DNA of 64,000 nucleotides from the NCBI RefSeq assembly GCF_011759365.1, contig NZ_JAARLZ010000006.1:62001-126000 (forward strand), written 5' to 3'. Position 1 is the stretch's first letter. Each line of letters starts with the position of its first letter. The notes beneath the pieces are model-generated. The model made no database searches, was not told where the DNA came from, and saw nothing but the letters and a program-made list of their open reading frames with translations. The stretch comes from Luteibacter anthropi (GTDB lineage Bacteria; Pseudomonadota; Gammaproteobacteria; Xanthomonadales; Rhodanobacteraceae). Shown in pieces: positions 1 to 8,759 of the stretch. A program made the translations under genes and the position numbers.

Positions 1-369
1 TTGCTCCATCGCCCACGCCGCTTCGGAACTGCCGCTATGCATCTCGTGCAGAAAGCGGCGATCCACGCCTGCGGCATCCAGCGCGCGGCCGTAGTCCACG
101 TTGGGCGGCGCAACGAAGATGACCCGGCGGTGTTCCTGGGTCAGTGCCGCGAGGGCCGGAAGCACCAGGTCGAGTTCTCCGAAACCGGAATGTTCGAAAA
201 GAATCTCGCTGAGGGCACCCAGCGGCCAGCCATGACCGGGAAGCTTTTCGTCCAGCGACGGCACACCCGTGGACAGCGTACGCACGCGACCCGGGCGGTC
301 GAGCAGGGGATGCCACAGGTTGGCGGGATTGAACGAACGGGCGGACGACGAAGAGGCGAAGGCATTCAT
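1..369 (-). CDS. imuA: ImuA/SulA-like SOS mutagenesis protein, 3' end beyond window
   Basis: The minus-strand frame from ATG 369 is open for 123 codons and leaves the window without a stop. It begins MNAFASSSSARSFNPANLWH and continues with a RecA-like segment (GVPSLDEKLPGHGWPLGALS, then VIFVAPPNVDYGRALDAAGV). That is the pattern of ImuA, a RecA-related partner of the ImuB/DnaE2 translesion polymerase. The gene starts 4 bases after the lexA stop, so the two are almost surely cotranscribed and SOS controlled. imuB and dnaE2 would be expected just outside the left edge. Family call from memory of the lexA2-imuA-imuB-dnaE2 cassette; fairly sure. Confidence 0.82.
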   Translation of the reverse strand, partial: MNAFASSSSARSFNPANLWHPLLDRPGRVRTLSTGVPSLDEKLPGHGWPLGALSEILFEHSGFGELDLVLPALAALTQEHRRVIFVAPPNVDYGRALDAAGVDRRFLHEMHSGSSEAAWAMEQ

Positions 370-373
370 GGGA

Positions 374-994
374 TCAGGTCCTGCGCAGGATGCCGACGTA
401 GCGCCCTTCGATGGCGAAGGCGTGGCGGCGAGGGTTGACTTCGATCGGATCGAAGTCGGGATTTTCGGGAAGCAGGAGAACGCGATCGCGTTCTTGCCGG
501 AACCGCTTGACGGTGACTTCGTCATCGAGACGTGCCACGACGATCTGTCCGTTGCTGGCGGTATTCGTACGGTGGACAGCAAGAAGATCGCCGTCGAGGA
601 TGCCCACGTCGCGCATGCTCAGGCCTACCACGCGCAGCAGGTAATCGGCGCGGGGACGGAACAGGGCCGGGTCGATCTCCATCTGCGATTCGATGTTTTC
701 TTCCGCGAGGATCGGAGAGCCTGCGGCCACCCGGCCGATCAGGGGCAGCTCGTAGCCGGACGGTGCGCGCCGGGTCACATGACCGGCAAGGCGCAGTCCA
801 CGATGATGGGGCGAACGTTCGAGTAGTCCCTTGCGGACTAGCGATTCCACGCAGGCCTGCGCCGAGCTGTGACTGGGCAGGCCCAGGGCATCGGCAATTT
901 CCCGCAGGGTAGGCGGCAGGCCATGCGCCTGGGTGTATTCACGCAGGAACGCAAGGGTGCGTTGCTGGCGTTCGCTGAGGTTCGGTGTCGGCAT
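374..994 (-). CDS. lexA: LexA repressor (LexA2 type)
   Basis: SOS repressor that cleaves itself when RecA is activated. The N-terminal winged helix (LSERQQRTLAFLREYTQAHG, then LPPTLREIADALG) is followed by the cleavage site Ala-Gly in VAAGSPI, the nucleophile Ser in VGLSMRDVG and the catalytic Lys in EVTVKRF. Start chosen at ATG 994 (MPTPNLSERQQ), which matches where LexA proteins begin. The frame also has an ATG at 1012 and a TTG at 1030, but using those would place the operator inside the gene. No Shine-Dalgarno is visible before 994, so the start is less certain than the function. It heads an operon with imuA, which suggests it is the mutagenesis-cassette paralogue rather than the only LexA of the cell. 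Confidence 0.93.
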   Translation of the reverse strand: MPTPNLSERQQRTLAFLREYTQAHGLPPTLREIADALGLPSHSSAQACVESLVRKGLLERSPHHRGLRLAGHVTRRAPSGYELPLIGRVAAGSPILAEENIESQMEIDPALFRPRADYLLRVVGLSMRDVGILDGDLLAVHRTNTASNGQIVVARLDDEVTVKRFRQERDRVLLLPENPDFDPIEVNPRRHAFAIEGRYVGILRRT

Positions 995-996
995 GC

Positions 997-1008
997 GTAC
1001 ATTTGTAC
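997..1008. promoter_or_regulatory. LexA2-type SOS box GTAC-N4-GTAC
   Basis: GTACATTTGTAC is a direct GTAC-N4-GTAC motif, the form recognised by the LexA2 class in pseudomonads and xanthomonads. It ends 2 bp upstream of the chosen lexA start codon, so bound repressor would cover the translation start and probably the transcription start: autoregulation of lexA-imuA. Confidence 0.75.
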
Positions 1009-1129
1009 ACATCGCGGTGACCGGATGCAATAGGCCATTGTTCCACGTGATCGTGCATTACTGGTTGCACGTTTATGCATGTTTTCGTACATTGATGCTC
1101 ATTCCTCCTTGCGCCGCGCCTTTCTCCCC

Positions 1130-2251
1130 ATGAATCCTGTACGCGCTACCCGACTTATCTTCCTTCTCTCTGGCATCGGCATGGCCAGTTGGGCGCCCAT
1201 GGTTCCCTATGCGAAGGCCCGTCTTGGCCTCGACGACGGCGTCCTCGGCCTGGTGTTGCTCTGCATGGGCTGCGGCGCTGCCGCTGCCATGCCACTGGCT
1301 GGATTCCTTACCCATCGCTTCGGCAATCGCGACGTGATCGGCGTATCCGGCCTGCTGCTCTGCGTCGCGCTGCCCTTGCTCACGCTGGCGACGAATGTCT
1401 GGTGGCTGGGTGCGGCCCTGCTGTTCTTCGGCGCATCGCTGGGCCTGGTCGACGTGGCGATGAATGCCCACGCCGTGGACGTGGAAAAAGTCGAAGGCCG
1501 GCCGATGATGTCGGGCTTCCATGGCCTGTTCAGCGTTGGTGGTCTGGCCGGTGCCGCCGGCATGGCGGCACTGCTGAAGGCCGGTGCTCCGCTGACGGGC
1601 AGTGCCATCGCGGTATCGCTGTTGTTGCTGGTGATCGTGCTGACCCAGTGGAAGCATTTCCTGGTGCGCCACGAAGACGATGCGCAGGCTCGCCATGCCG
1701 GGTTCCGTATGCCTGGGGGTGCCGTATTCCTGCTGGGGTTCCTGTGCCTGGTGACCTTCCTGGCCGAAGGTTCGATGCTCGACTGGAGTGCGGTTTTCCT
1801 GCGTTTCTCGCGCGGCTTCGATGCCTCGACGGCAGGCCTCGGTTACGCAGCGTTCTCGGTGGCGATGGCGCTCGGTCGCCTGCTGGGGGATCGCATCACG
1901 GCGGCACTTGGCCCGGTCACCATCGTGCGCGCAGGCAGTGCCATTGCAGCGGCGGGCTTCCTGCTCGCCACGCTGGTGCCGTGGGATGGCGCAGCGCTGG
2001 TCGGGTTCGTTCTGGTCGGTATCGGCGCGTCGAACATCGTGCCGGTGCTCTTCAGCGCCGCCGGTCGCCAGAAGGGGACGACCCCGGCCATCGCCATTGC
2101 CACGGTTACCTCACTGGGTTATGCCGGCATGCTCGCCGGCCCTGCGGCCATCGGCTTCATCGCCCATCTCAGCAGCCTGCCTGCGGCCTTGTGCGGCGTG
2201 GCCGGCCTGTTGATCATTGTGTCTCTCTGCGCGTCGATTGCGCGCCGCTGA
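1130..2251 (+). CDS. MFS transporter, YbjJ-like
   Basis: Inner-membrane major facilitator with about 12 hydrophobic segments in some 373 residues. It resembles the YbjJ group: an early GMASWAPMVPYAKARLGLDD segment, then FLTHRFGNRDVIG as the loop 2-3 motif, and the MNAHAVDVE segment after helix 4. The substrate is unknown. Start taken at ATG 1130 (MNPVRATRLIF); an in-frame ATG at 1079 would add 17 residues with no membrane character. It is followed 15 bp later by a HAD phosphatase and then a DeoR regulator. Such trios usually handle import and dephosphorylation of a sugar-like compound, but that is inference. E. coli ybjJ likewise sits beside the HAD gene ybjI. Confidence 0.8.
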   Translation: MNPVRATRLIFLLSGIGMASWAPMVPYAKARLGLDDGVLGLVLLCMGCGAAAAMPLAGFLTHRFGNRDVIGVSGLLLCVALPLLTLATNVWWLGAALLFFGASLGLVDVAMNAHAVDVEKVEGRPMMSGFHGLFSVGGLAGAAGMAALLKAGAPLTGSAIAVSLLLLVIVLTQWKHFLVRHEDDAQARHAGFRMPGGAVFLLGFLCLVTFLAEGSMLDWSAVFLRFSRGFDASTAGLGYAAFSVAMALGRLLGDRITAALGPVTIVRAGSAIAAAGFLLATLVPWDGAALVGFVLVGIGASNIVPVLFSAAGRQKGTTPAIAIATVTSLGYAGMLAGPAAIGFIAHLSSLPAALCGVAGLLIIVSLCASIARR

Positions 2252-2266
2252 TCCGGAGTTTCTTTC

Positions 2267-2887
2267 ATGCATTCCAAGCGCAATGTAGTCATCTTCGATT
2301 TCGGCGGCGTACTCGTCGACTGGAATCCGCGGCATCTCTACCGCAAGCTTTTCGGTGACGACGAGGAGGGCATGGAGCGCTTCCTGACCGAGGTCACCAC
2401 CAACGAATGGAACCTCCAGCAGGACAAGGGCCGGCCGTGGTCGGAGGCTGTCGCGCTGCTGACGAAGGAGCATCCCCAGCATGCCGGGTTGATTGCGGCT
2501 TACCACGAGCGCTGGCCGGAAACCCTGAAAGGCCCCATCGACGACAGCGTCACCATCCTGCACGACCTCAAGAAGGCAGGGCACCCGCTCTACGGCCTCA
2601 CCAACTGGTCGCACGAGACCTTTCCCTTTGCCCGTGAACGCTATGCGTTCTTCGACTGGTTCGACGGCATCGTGGTGTCAGGCGAGGAGGGCATGATCAA
2701 GCCCGATCCGAAACTCTACGAGACCCTGCTCGAGCGCTACGACATCGATCCGAAGCGGGCGATCTTCATCGACGACAACAAGCACAACGTAGAAGCGGCT
2801 GAAGCGCTGGGCATCCATGGCATCCATTTCCACTCGCCCGCACAGCTGCGCAGCGAACTGATCGCCCTGGGATTCCTGCCGGAATGA
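2267..2887 (+). CDS. HAD-family phosphatase
   Basis: Cytosolic haloacid-dehalogenase-type hydrolase of 206 residues, a normal length for subclass IA. Motif I is FDFGGVLVDW (nucleophile Asp; the usual second Asp is replaced by Gly, as in YihX-like and dehalogenase-like members), motif II LTNWS, motif III Lys in MIKPDPKLYE, motif IV FIDDNKHN. The closest recollection is the YihX group (glucose-1-phosphate phosphatase). The substrate cannot be read from sequence. It overlaps the next gene by 4 bp (ATGA), so the MFS, HAD and DeoR genes form one operon. Confidence 0.82.
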   Translation: MHSKRNVVIFDFGGVLVDWNPRHLYRKLFGDDEEGMERFLTEVTTNEWNLQQDKGRPWSEAVALLTKEHPQHAGLIAAYHERWPETLKGPIDDSVTILHDLKKAGHPLYGLTNWSHETFPFARERYAFFDWFDGIVVSGEEGMIKPDPKLYETLLERYDIDPKRAIFIDDNKHNVEAAEALGIHGIHFHSPAQLRSELIALGFLPE

Positions 2888-3651
2888 GCCTGTTCGAAGC
2901 CACCCTGCCGCGGGAGCGGCAGGATCTGATCCTCGATCGCCTGCATCGCGACGGCAAAGTCGTGGCGGCGGATCTGGCCCAGGAGTTCCGGGTGTCGGAA
3001 GACTCCATTCGCCGGGATCTGCGCGATCTTGCGGCGCGCGGCCTGTGCCGTCGTGTCTATGGCGGCGCCCTGCTGGTCCACCACGTGCCGCCGATCGGCG
3101 AGCGCCATCACGAGCGCGCCGAACTGAAGCGGCTTCTCGCCCGCACGGCGGCATCGCTGGTAGGTGAGAAGCAGATCCTGTTCATTGACGCGGGTTCCAC
3201 CAATACCGCGCTGGCGAAGGCCCTGCCGGACAATCGCGCGCTGACGGTGGTGACCAACGCACCGGACGTAGCGTCTGCGGTGCTGGGCCGGCCCGGTTTC
3301 GAGGTGATCCTGCTGGGCGGCAAGCTGGACCCGTTCATCGGCGGAGCGATCGGCTCGCGCACCGTGCGCCAGGCGCAGGATATCCGCGCGGACCTGTGTT
3401 TTCCGGGGGTTTGTGCCGTCGATCCCATGAGTGGGCTATGGACGATCCACGAAGAGGAAACCGTGTTCAAGCAGGCGATCATCGAGGCCAGCGGTGAAAC
3501 GGTGGCGATTGCCACGCCGGACAAGCTGGTGGCCTCGGCCACGCATCACACGGCGCCCATCGGAGCGATCACGCACCTGGTGGTAGCGGCGGATACGGAT
3601 ACATCGATCGTAGAACGCTACCGCACCGCAGGCGTCTGCGTACACCTGTAG
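2884..3651 (+). CDS. DeoR/GlpR-family transcriptional regulator
   Basis: The N-terminal DeoR helix-turn-helix is clear (RERQDLILDRLHRDGKV, then VSEDSIRRDLRDLAARGL, then RRVYGGAL). The C-terminal DeoR sensor domain contains FIDAGSTNTALAKAL and VTNAPDVASAVLG, a fold that binds phosphorylated sugars. Probably a local repressor of its own operon. The effector is unknown, though a substrate or product of the neighbouring HAD enzyme is the natural guess. Its TAG stop (3649-3651) is the TAG of the REP element that follows. Confidence 0.87.
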   Translation: MSLFEATLPRERQDLILDRLHRDGKVVAADLAQEFRVSEDSIRRDLRDLAARGLCRRVYGGALLVHHVPPIGERHHERAELKRLLARTAASLVGEKQILFIDAGSTNTALAKALPDNRALTVVTNAPDVASAVLGRPGFEVILLGGKLDPFIGGAIGSRTVRQAQDIRADLCFPGVCAVDPMSGLWTIHEEETVFKQAIIEASGETVAIATPDKLVASATHHTAPIGAITHLVVAADTDTSIVERYRTAGVCVHL

Positions 3652-3732
3652 GAGCGCGCCTTGCGCGCGACCGGTTTTCGCGAAGAACGACATTTACGCC
3701 AAAACCGGTCGCGCGCAAGGCGCGCTCCTACA
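3647..3732. repeat. REP pair (inverted GTAGGAGCGCGCC arms)
   Basis: Two arms of the local REP family face each other: GTAGGAGCGCGCCTTGCG on the left and its complement ending in GCGCTCCTAC on the right, about 30 bp each, separated by a short spacer. The pair can fold into one long cruciform or RNA hairpin. It lies between the DeoR gene (+) and ppsA (-), where it may act as a two-way transcription block. Confidence 0.9.
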
Positions 3733-3737
3733 AGGGT

Positions 3738-3764
3738 AGGTGGCTGCGTGTGTGTCGCAGCCAC
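3738..3764. terminator. GC-rich hairpin between convergent genes
   Basis: GGTGGCTGCG pairs with CGCAGCCACC around a 7-base loop, directly after the ppsA stop on the minus strand. There is no clear U-run, so it is a hairpin that may help 3'-end formation rather than a textbook terminator. Confidence 0.45.
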
Positions 3765-3771
3765 CTTGTGC

Positions 3772-6144
3772 TCAGCCGGCCTTCTTCTTCGCCAGCCTGA
3801 GCCAGGTATCGACCACGGTGTCCGGGTTCAGCGACACCGACTCTATGCCCTGTTCCATCAGCCACTCGGCAAGGTCCGGGTGATCCGACGGGCCCTGGCC
3901 GCAGATGCCCACGTACTTGCCCTTCTCGCGTGCCGTCTTGATCGCAAGGGCGAGCAGCTTCTTCACGGCCGGGTCGCGTTCGTCGAACAGGTTGGCGACG
4001 ATGCTCGAATCGCGGTCCAGACCCAGGGTGAGCTGGGTGAGGTCGTTGGAGCCGATCGAGAAGCCATCGAAGATGTCGAGGAACTCGTCGGCCAGCAGGG
4101 CGTTCGACGGCACTTCGCACATCATGATGACCTTCAGGTCGTTCTCACCCTGCACGAGGCCGTTCTTGCGCAGCACCTCGATCACCTTGCGACCTTCGTC
4201 CAGCGTGCGCACGAACGGTATCATCACCCATACGTTTTCCAGACCCATGGTCTCGCGCACGTACTTCACCGCCTTGCACTCCAGTGCGAACGACTCGGCG
4301 AAATCGGCCGAGACGTAACGGCTGGCACCGCGGTAGCCGATCATCGGGTTTTCTTCGTGCGGCTCGTAGCGCGAACCGCCAAGCAGGCCGGCGTATTCAT
4401 TGGACTTGAAGTCGGACAGGCGCACGATCACCGGCTTCGGATACACCGAGGCGGCGATGGTGGAGATGCCTTCGGCCAGGCGATCGACGTAGAACGACAC
4501 CGGGTCTTTATAGCCCGCAATGCGCGCGTCGATGCGGGCCTTGGTCTCGGCATCCTGCTTGCCGTATTCAAGCAGGGCCTTCGGATGCACGCCGATGTGG
4601 CTGGCGATGATCATTTCCAGACGGGCCAGGCCGATGCCTGCGTTCGGCAGCATGCCGAAGTCGAAGGCGCGCTCGGGGTTGGCCACGTTCATCATGATCT
4701 TGAGTGGGGCTTCCGGCATCGCACCGAGGTCGGCGGTGATGCGGTCGAACTTCAGGGTGCCTTCGTAGATCGTGCCGGTGTCACCCTCGGCGCAGGACAC
4801 GGTGACTTCGGTACCGTCGGGGATGCTCTCCAGCGCGTTGCCGCAGCCGACCACGGCCGGCACGCCGAGCTCACGGGCGATGATCGCCGCGTGGCAGGTG
4901 CGGCCACCGCGGTTGGTGACGATGGCGGCAGCGCGCTTCATCACCGGCTCCCAGTCGGGATCGGTCATGTCGGCCACGAGGACGTCGCCGGGCTGCACCT
5001 TGTTCATGTCGGACAGCGAGCGGATGACCCGTGCCTTGCCGGCACCGATCTTCTGGCCGATGGCACGGCCCTCGGTAAGTACCTTGCCGCGCTCGTTGAG
5101 CTGGAAACGTTCGAGCGTGGTGGCCGTGGCGCGCGACTTCACCGTTTCCGGGCGGGCCTGCACGATGTAAAGCTTGCCGGTGTTGCCATCCTTCGCCCAC
5201 TCCACGTCCATGGGGCGGCCGTAGTGCTTTTCGATGATGAGCGCCTGGCGGGACAGTTCCTCGACGTCCGCGTCGTTGATGCAGAAGCGGTGGCGGTCGG
5301 CGACCGGCGTTTCCTCGATGCGCACGCGCTCGCCCGGCTGGTCGGAATAGACCATGCGCTGCTGCTTGGCGCCGAGGCTGCGGCGCAGGACGGCCGGCTT
5401 GCCTTGCTTCAGCGTGGGCTTGAACACGTAGAATTCGTCGGGGTTCACGGCACCCTGGACCACCATTTCGCCCAGGCCGTAGGAGCCGGTGACGAAGACG
5501 ACATCACGGAAACCGGACTCGGTGTCCAGCGTGAACAGCACGCCCGAGGCACCGACGTCGGAACGCACCATGAGCTGCACGCCGGCGGACAGGAAGACGT
5601 CCTCGTGCTTGAAGCCCTGGTGGACACGGTAGGCGATAGCACGGTCGTTATAGAGCGAGGCGAAGACTTCCTTCACCTTGTGCAGCACGTCGTCGATGCC
5701 GACGACGTTGAGGAAGGTTTCCTGCTGACCGGCGAACGAGGCGTCCGGCAGGTCTTCGGCGGTGGCGGAGGAGCGTACGGCAACGGCGATATCGGTGGCG
5801 CCGGCATCCTTGCAGAGCTTGATGTAGGCGTCACGGATGGCCTGCTCGAGATCGGAGGGCAGGGCGGTGTCGACGATCCAGCTGCGGATTTCCTTGCCGC
5901 CGCGGGTCAGTTCGTCCACGTTGTCCACGTCCAGCGTGGCCAGTCGCTCGGCGATACGCTTGGCGAGGCCGCTCTTTTCGAGGTAGGTCTGGAAGGCATC
6001 GGCCGTGGTGGCGAAGCCACCCGGAACGGAGACGCCCAGTTTCGCGAGGTTGCCGATCATCTCGCCAAGGGAGGCATTCTTGCCGCCTACCTTGCCAAGA
6101 TCGGTCATGCGTAGCGCGTCGAGCCAAAGTACCAGGTCGCTCAA
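3772..6144 (-). CDS. ppsA: Phosphoenolpyruvate synthase
   Basis: Makes PEP from pyruvate and ATP for gluconeogenesis; cytosolic. The N-terminal ATP-binding domain starts [20 protein letters not shown]. The central phosphohistidine segment is [20 protein letters not shown], and the C-terminal PEP/pyruvate barrel has [19 protein letters not shown]. At 790 residues it matches E. coli PpsA. The start is a TTG at 6144 preceded by GAGGA at 7-base spacing; upstream codons in the same frame do not look like PpsA. Divergent from ppsR, its kinase/phosphorylase regulator, with 157 bp between the start codons. Confidence 0.96.
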   Translation of the reverse strand: MSDLVLWLDALRMTDLGKVGGKNASLGEMIGNLAKLGVSVPGGFATTADAFQTYLEKSGLAKRIAERLATLDVDNVDELTRGGKEIRSWIVDTALPSDLEQAIRDAYIKLCKDAGATDIAVAVRSSATAEDLPDASFAGQQETFLNVVGIDDVLHKVKEVFASLYNDRAIAYRVHQGFKHEDVFLSAGVQLMVRSDVGASGVLFTLDTESGFRDVVFVTGSYGLGEMVVQGAVNPDEFYVFKPTLKQGKPAVLRRSLGAKQQRMVYSDQPGERVRIEETPVADRHRFCINDADVEELSRQALIIEKHYGRPMDVEWAKDGNTGKLYIVQARPETVKSRATATTLERFQLNERGKVLTEGRAIGQKIGAGKARVIRSLSDMNKVQPGDVLVADMTDPDWEPVMKRAAAIVTNRGGRTCHAAIIARELGVPAVVGCGNALESIPDGTEVTVSCAEGDTGTIYEGTLKFDRITADLGAMPEAPLKIMMNVANPERAFDFGMLPNAGIGLARLEMIIASHIGVHPKALLEYGKQDAETKARIDARIAGYKDPVSFYVDRLAEGISTIAASVYPKPVIVRLSDFKSNEYAGLLGGSRYEPHEENPMIGYRGASRYVSADFAESFALECKAVKYVRETMGLENVWVMIPFVRTLDEGRKVIEVLRKNGLVQGENDLKVIMMCEVPSNALLADEFLDIFDGFSIGSNDLTQLTLGLDRDSSIVANLFDERDPAVKKLLALAIKTAREKGKYVGICGQGPSDHPDLAEWLMEQGIESVSLNPDTVVDTWLRLAKKKAG

Positions 6145-6301
6145 AGGAAAATCCTCACATCGGTTGGGCGGCAGGCCGCGCTGGAAAAATCGGCGCATTG
6201 TCGTAGTGGTATTGCCCTTTGCACAAGCGGCAATGCACAAACGTCCCGGCATTTTGGGGGGTGGATGGTTATGTTGGCGTATTGGTCTTAAGGTGGGAGT
6301 C

Positions 6302-7144
6302 ATGGAACTGCCCCGAGGAAAACCCCAGATGCGGCGTACCGTATTCTTCATTTCAGACTCTACCGGCATCACGGCCGAAACCATCGGCAACAGCATGCTG
6401 GCCCAGTTCGACGGGGTGCAGTTCGATACCCATCGACTGCCCTTCATCGACAACCCGGCCAAGGCCGAGGCGGCGTCCCTGCGCATCAAGACCAAGTACG
6501 CCCAGGACGGCCAGCGGCCGATCGTGGTCAACACCATGACCTCGCGCGCCCTGTGCGACATCGTGGCCGGCAGCGGGGCGCTGATGCTGGATGTGTTCGC
6601 CCCCTTCATCGAGCCGCTGGAGAACGAACTGGGCGCCAAGCAGTCGGGCGCGGTGAACCGCTCCCACGGCATGGTGGACTTCGAGCGCTACGAGGCCCGT
6701 ATCGAGGCCACCAACTACGCGCTGGCCCACGACGATGGCCTGGACGTCGATTACAACCAGTCCGATGTGGTGCTGGTGGGCGTGTCGCGCTCGGGCAAGA
6801 CGCCCACCTGCCTGTACATGGCCTTGCATTACGGTGTGTGCGCCGCCAACTACCCGCTCACGGACGACGACCTCGACAAGTTCGAACTGCCGGCTCGTCT
6901 GCGCCCGTACCGGAGCCGCCTGTTCGGCCTCACCATCGATCCGGAGCGCCTGGCGCAGATCCGTGAGCAGCGGCGCCCCGGCAGTCGCTATGCCACGCTG
7001 AAGCAATGCCGCTGGGAGCTGGAGCAGGCGGATCGGCTGATGCGTCGGGAAAACATCCCTGTATTGAACACCACGCATACTTCCATCGAGGAAATCTCGA
7101 GCAAGATCTTCGAATACCTCGGTATCGAACGACACATGTACTAG
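6302..7144 (+). CDS. ppsR: PEP synthase regulatory protein (ADP-dependent kinase / Pi-dependent pyrophosphorylase)
   Basis: DUF299-family enzyme that phosphorylates and dephosphorylates a Thr next to the PpsA catalytic His, switching PEP synthase off and on. The family start ([19 protein letters not shown]) and the P-loop [10 protein letters not shown] are present, and the length (280) is right. ATG 6302 follows AGGTGGGAG. ATG 6329, also preceded by GAGGA, would remove nine residues and cannot be excluded. The divergent pairing with ppsA confirms the role. Confidence 0.95.
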   Translation: MELPRGKPQMRRTVFFISDSTGITAETIGNSMLAQFDGVQFDTHRLPFIDNPAKAEAASLRIKTKYAQDGQRPIVVNTMTSRALCDIVAGSGALMLDVFAPFIEPLENELGAKQSGAVNRSHGMVDFERYEARIEATNYALAHDDGLDVDYNQSDVVLVGVSRSGKTPTCLYMALHYGVCAANYPLTDDDLDKFELPARLRPYRSRLFGLTIDPERLAQIREQRRPGSRYATLKQCRWELEQADRLMRRENIPVLNTTHTSIEEISSKIFEYLGIERHMY

Positions 7145-7160
7145 GAGACCCGCGCAGCAC

Positions 7161-7637
7161 ATGACCGCCGCCATCGCCCGCTCACCCGCGCTCATTCCGG
7201 GGCGTTTCGAGTTCCTGATGGGGCTCTACTCGGAAAACTACCATCGCCTGGCGCGCCTGTTCGCGCCCCAGCGGCTGGCGGCCGGGCGTTATGTGTCCGA
7301 CGTGGACGACGGCCTCAAGGTACGGCTCGACATCCAGGAGAAGCATCCGTACACGCTCGAACTGGAGCTCACCTACGACTTCGTCGACGAGGCCACGGGG
7401 CAGCCCTCGCCGTCGGCGCAGTTGCGCATGTATACCGACGCCCACGTGGCCGAGGCGATGCACTGCCATCCGGGGCGGAAGCTCTGGCAGGTGCTGGGGC
7501 CGTTTCCGCCGGCGCACACCGTTTTCCAGCATCGCCTGCGGATGAACGGGTTTCTCAGCCGCTGGCTGGAGTACCTGGCAGAGCAGGGGCACTCGATCGG
7601 GACGCTGGAGCGGGTGGGGGATGTGCCTGGGGTTTGA
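7161..7637 (+). CDS. DUF1249 (YqiB-like) protein
   Basis: 158-residue cytosolic protein of the YqiB/DUF1249 family. Characteristic stretches are FLMGLYSENYHRLARLF near the N-terminus, the central DGLKVRLDIQEKHPYTLELE and the C-terminal NGFLSRWLEYLAEQGH. No catalytic motif is evident and the function is unknown. It starts 16 bp after ppsR and is probably cotranscribed. Confidence 0.8.
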   Translation: MTAAIARSPALIPGRFEFLMGLYSENYHRLARLFAPQRLAAGRYVSDVDDGLKVRLDIQEKHPYTLELELTYDFVDEATGQPSPSAQLRMYTDAHVAEAMHCHPGRKLWQVLGPFPPAHTVFQHRLRMNGFLSRWLEYLAEQGHSIGTLERVGDVPGV

Positions 7638-7660
7638 GGGGCGCGCGTTTCGCTTCGATC

Positions 7661-7816
7661 CGGTCGCGCGCAAGGCGCGCTCCTACAAGGCAATCACGCC
7701 CCCTGCAGGAGCGCACCCATCCAAGGCCTAGCGCCCCCTGCAGGAGCGCGCCCCGCGCGCGACCGTCCAGGGCGCAGCGCCCCTGTAGGAGCGCGCCTCG
7801 CGCGCGACCGTCCAGG
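7661..7816. repeat. Cluster of REP arms
   Basis: At least three single arms of the REP family: a right-type arm near 7661-7688, left-type arms near 7739-7768 and 7783-7815, and a decayed one near 7703. They fill most of the 245 bp between the DUF1249 gene and the tRNAs. I see no gene here. Confidence 0.85.
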
Positions 7817-7840
7817 GCGATGCCCCACCAAACTCAAGAC

Positions 7841-7870
7841 AAAAAAAATCCGCCCCAAAAAGGCGGACTC
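7841..7870 (-). terminator. Intrinsic terminator of the tRNA operon
   Basis: Read on the minus strand: TCCGCC, a short loop, GGCGGA, then eight Ts. It lies 13 bp past the last tRNA-Asp gene. Confidence 0.85.
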
Positions 7871-7882
7871 TCATGAAAGCAA

Positions 7883-7959
7883 TGGCGGAGCGGACGGGAC
7901 TCGAACCCGCGACCTCCGGCGTGACAGGCCAGCATTCTAACCGACTGAACTACCGCTCC
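7883..7959 (-). tRNA. tRNA-Asp (GTC), copy 1
   Basis: 77 nt including encoded CCA. Acceptor GGAGCGG pairs with CCGCTCC, the anticodon loop carries GTC and the T-loop is TTCGAGT. Identical in sequence to the second copy at 8242-8318. Confidence 0.97.
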
Positions 7960-8028
7960 GAACTGCTTTGCAAACCTTCAGCACCTGCCAACTTCTACAC
8001 ATCTGCCTTACCTGGCGAACCAGGAAAG

Positions 8029-8104
8029 TGGCGTCCCCACGGGGATTCGAACCCCGGTCGCCACCGTGAAAGGGTGATGTCCTAGGCCTCTAGACGATGG
8101 GGAC
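8029..8104 (-). tRNA. tRNA-Glu (TTC), copy 1
   Basis: 76 nt with encoded CCA; acceptor GTCCCCA pairs with TGGGGAC, anticodon TTC inside CCCTTTCACGG. Identical to the copy at 8390-8465. Confidence 0.97.
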
Positions 8105-8115
8105 GTACTAGAAGT

Positions 8116-8191
8116 TGGTGGAGCCAGGCGGGATCGAACCGCCGACCTCCTGCATGCCATGCAGGCGCTCTCCCAGCTGAGCTATGGCCCC
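8116..8191 (-). tRNA. tRNA-Ala (GGC), copy 1
   Basis: 76 nt with encoded CCA; acceptor GGGGCCA, anticodon loop ATGGCAT giving GGC. It differs from the other copy by one swapped base pair in the T-stem (GGCGG/CCGCC here, GCCGG/CCGGC there), so pairing is kept. Confidence 0.97.
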
Positions 8192-8196
8192 GCTTT

Positions 8197-8230
8197 GAAA
8201 AAAATCCGCCCCGCGGGCGGAATCTTTTTC
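8197..8230 (-). terminator. Terminator-like hairpin between the two tRNA triplets
   Basis: Minus strand: TTCCGCCCGCGGGGCGGA followed by seven Ts. It stands between tRNA-Asp copy 2 (upstream in transcription) and tRNA-Ala copy 1. It looks like a full intrinsic terminator, yet no promoter is visible between it and copy 1. Confidence 0.8.
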
Positions 8231-8241
8231 GTTCAAAGTAA

Positions 8242-8318
8242 TGGCGGAGCGGACGGGACTCGAACCCGCGACCTCCGGCGTGACAGGCCAGCATTCTAAC
8301 CGACTGAACTACCGCTCC
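8242..8318 (-). tRNA. tRNA-Asp (GTC), copy 2
   Basis: Same 77-nt sequence as copy 1, with encoded CCA and anticodon GTC. Last gene of the first-transcribed triplet. Confidence 0.97.
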
Positions 8319-8389
8319 GAATTACTTCTTGAAACGTTCCAACAACAAACCAACTTCGGTACCTTCTCTTCCCTGGCGAACCAGAGAAG

Positions 8390-8465
8390 TGGCGTCCCCA
8401 CGGGGATTCGAACCCCGGTCGCCACCGTGAAAGGGTGATGTCCTAGGCCTCTAGACGATGGGGAC
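8390..8465 (-). tRNA. tRNA-Glu (TTC), copy 2
   Basis: 76 nt, identical to copy 1. The 11-bp spacer to the neighbouring tRNA-Ala is also the same in both triplets, which shows the triplet was duplicated as a block. Confidence 0.97.
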
Positions 8466-8476
8466 GTACTAGAAGT

Positions 8477-8552
8477 TGGTGGAGCCAGCCGGGATCGAAC
8501 CGGCGACCTCCTGCATGCCATGCAGGCGCTCTCCCAGCTGAGCTATGGCCCC
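8477..8552 (-). tRNA. tRNA-Ala (GGC), copy 2
   Basis: 76 nt, anticodon GGC. First gene of the operon, just downstream of the promoter at 8569-8597. T-stem pair flipped relative to copy 1. Confidence 0.97.
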
Positions 8553-8568
8553 CTGCTGGAAGCCGCAA

Positions 8569-8597
8569 AGAATACGGGCGAGCCGGTACTGCGTCAA
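8569..8597 (-). promoter_or_regulatory. Sigma-70 promoter of the tRNA operon
   Basis: On the minus strand TTGACG (8597-8592) and TATTCT (8574-8569) are 17 bp apart, followed by a GC-rich stretch before the tRNA 5' end at 8552. A strong consensus-like promoter with the discriminator type seen at stable-RNA genes. The rest of 8553-8759 shows no gene. Confidence 0.82.
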
Positions 8598-8759
8598 GCA
8601 TTCGTTACAGAAATTTTGAAATCTTTTCCCCATTTTGGGGAAACGTTAACAACTGCGGGCACTTGCATCGTCGCATGATTTTGCGCGTTTCTTCGTGCAT
8701 TCCGTGCTGCCGTCACACCACACGGGTTAACCTGTCTGTCCATACCTACAGGGACAGGC

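Noticed and set aside
1-369. Cell-division inhibitor SulA
   Set aside because: SulA and ImuA share a family name in annotations; adjacency to lexA and the RecA-like segment fit ImuA better.
3661-6114. 817-codon plus-strand frame opposite ppsA
   Set aside because: Shadow of a certain gene in high-GC DNA; His/Gly/Val-rich with no domain, and starts inside a REP.
7873-8521. Short frames with sequences like MAERTGLEPATSGVTGQHSN
   Set aside because: They are translations of the tRNA genes, a common false annotation.
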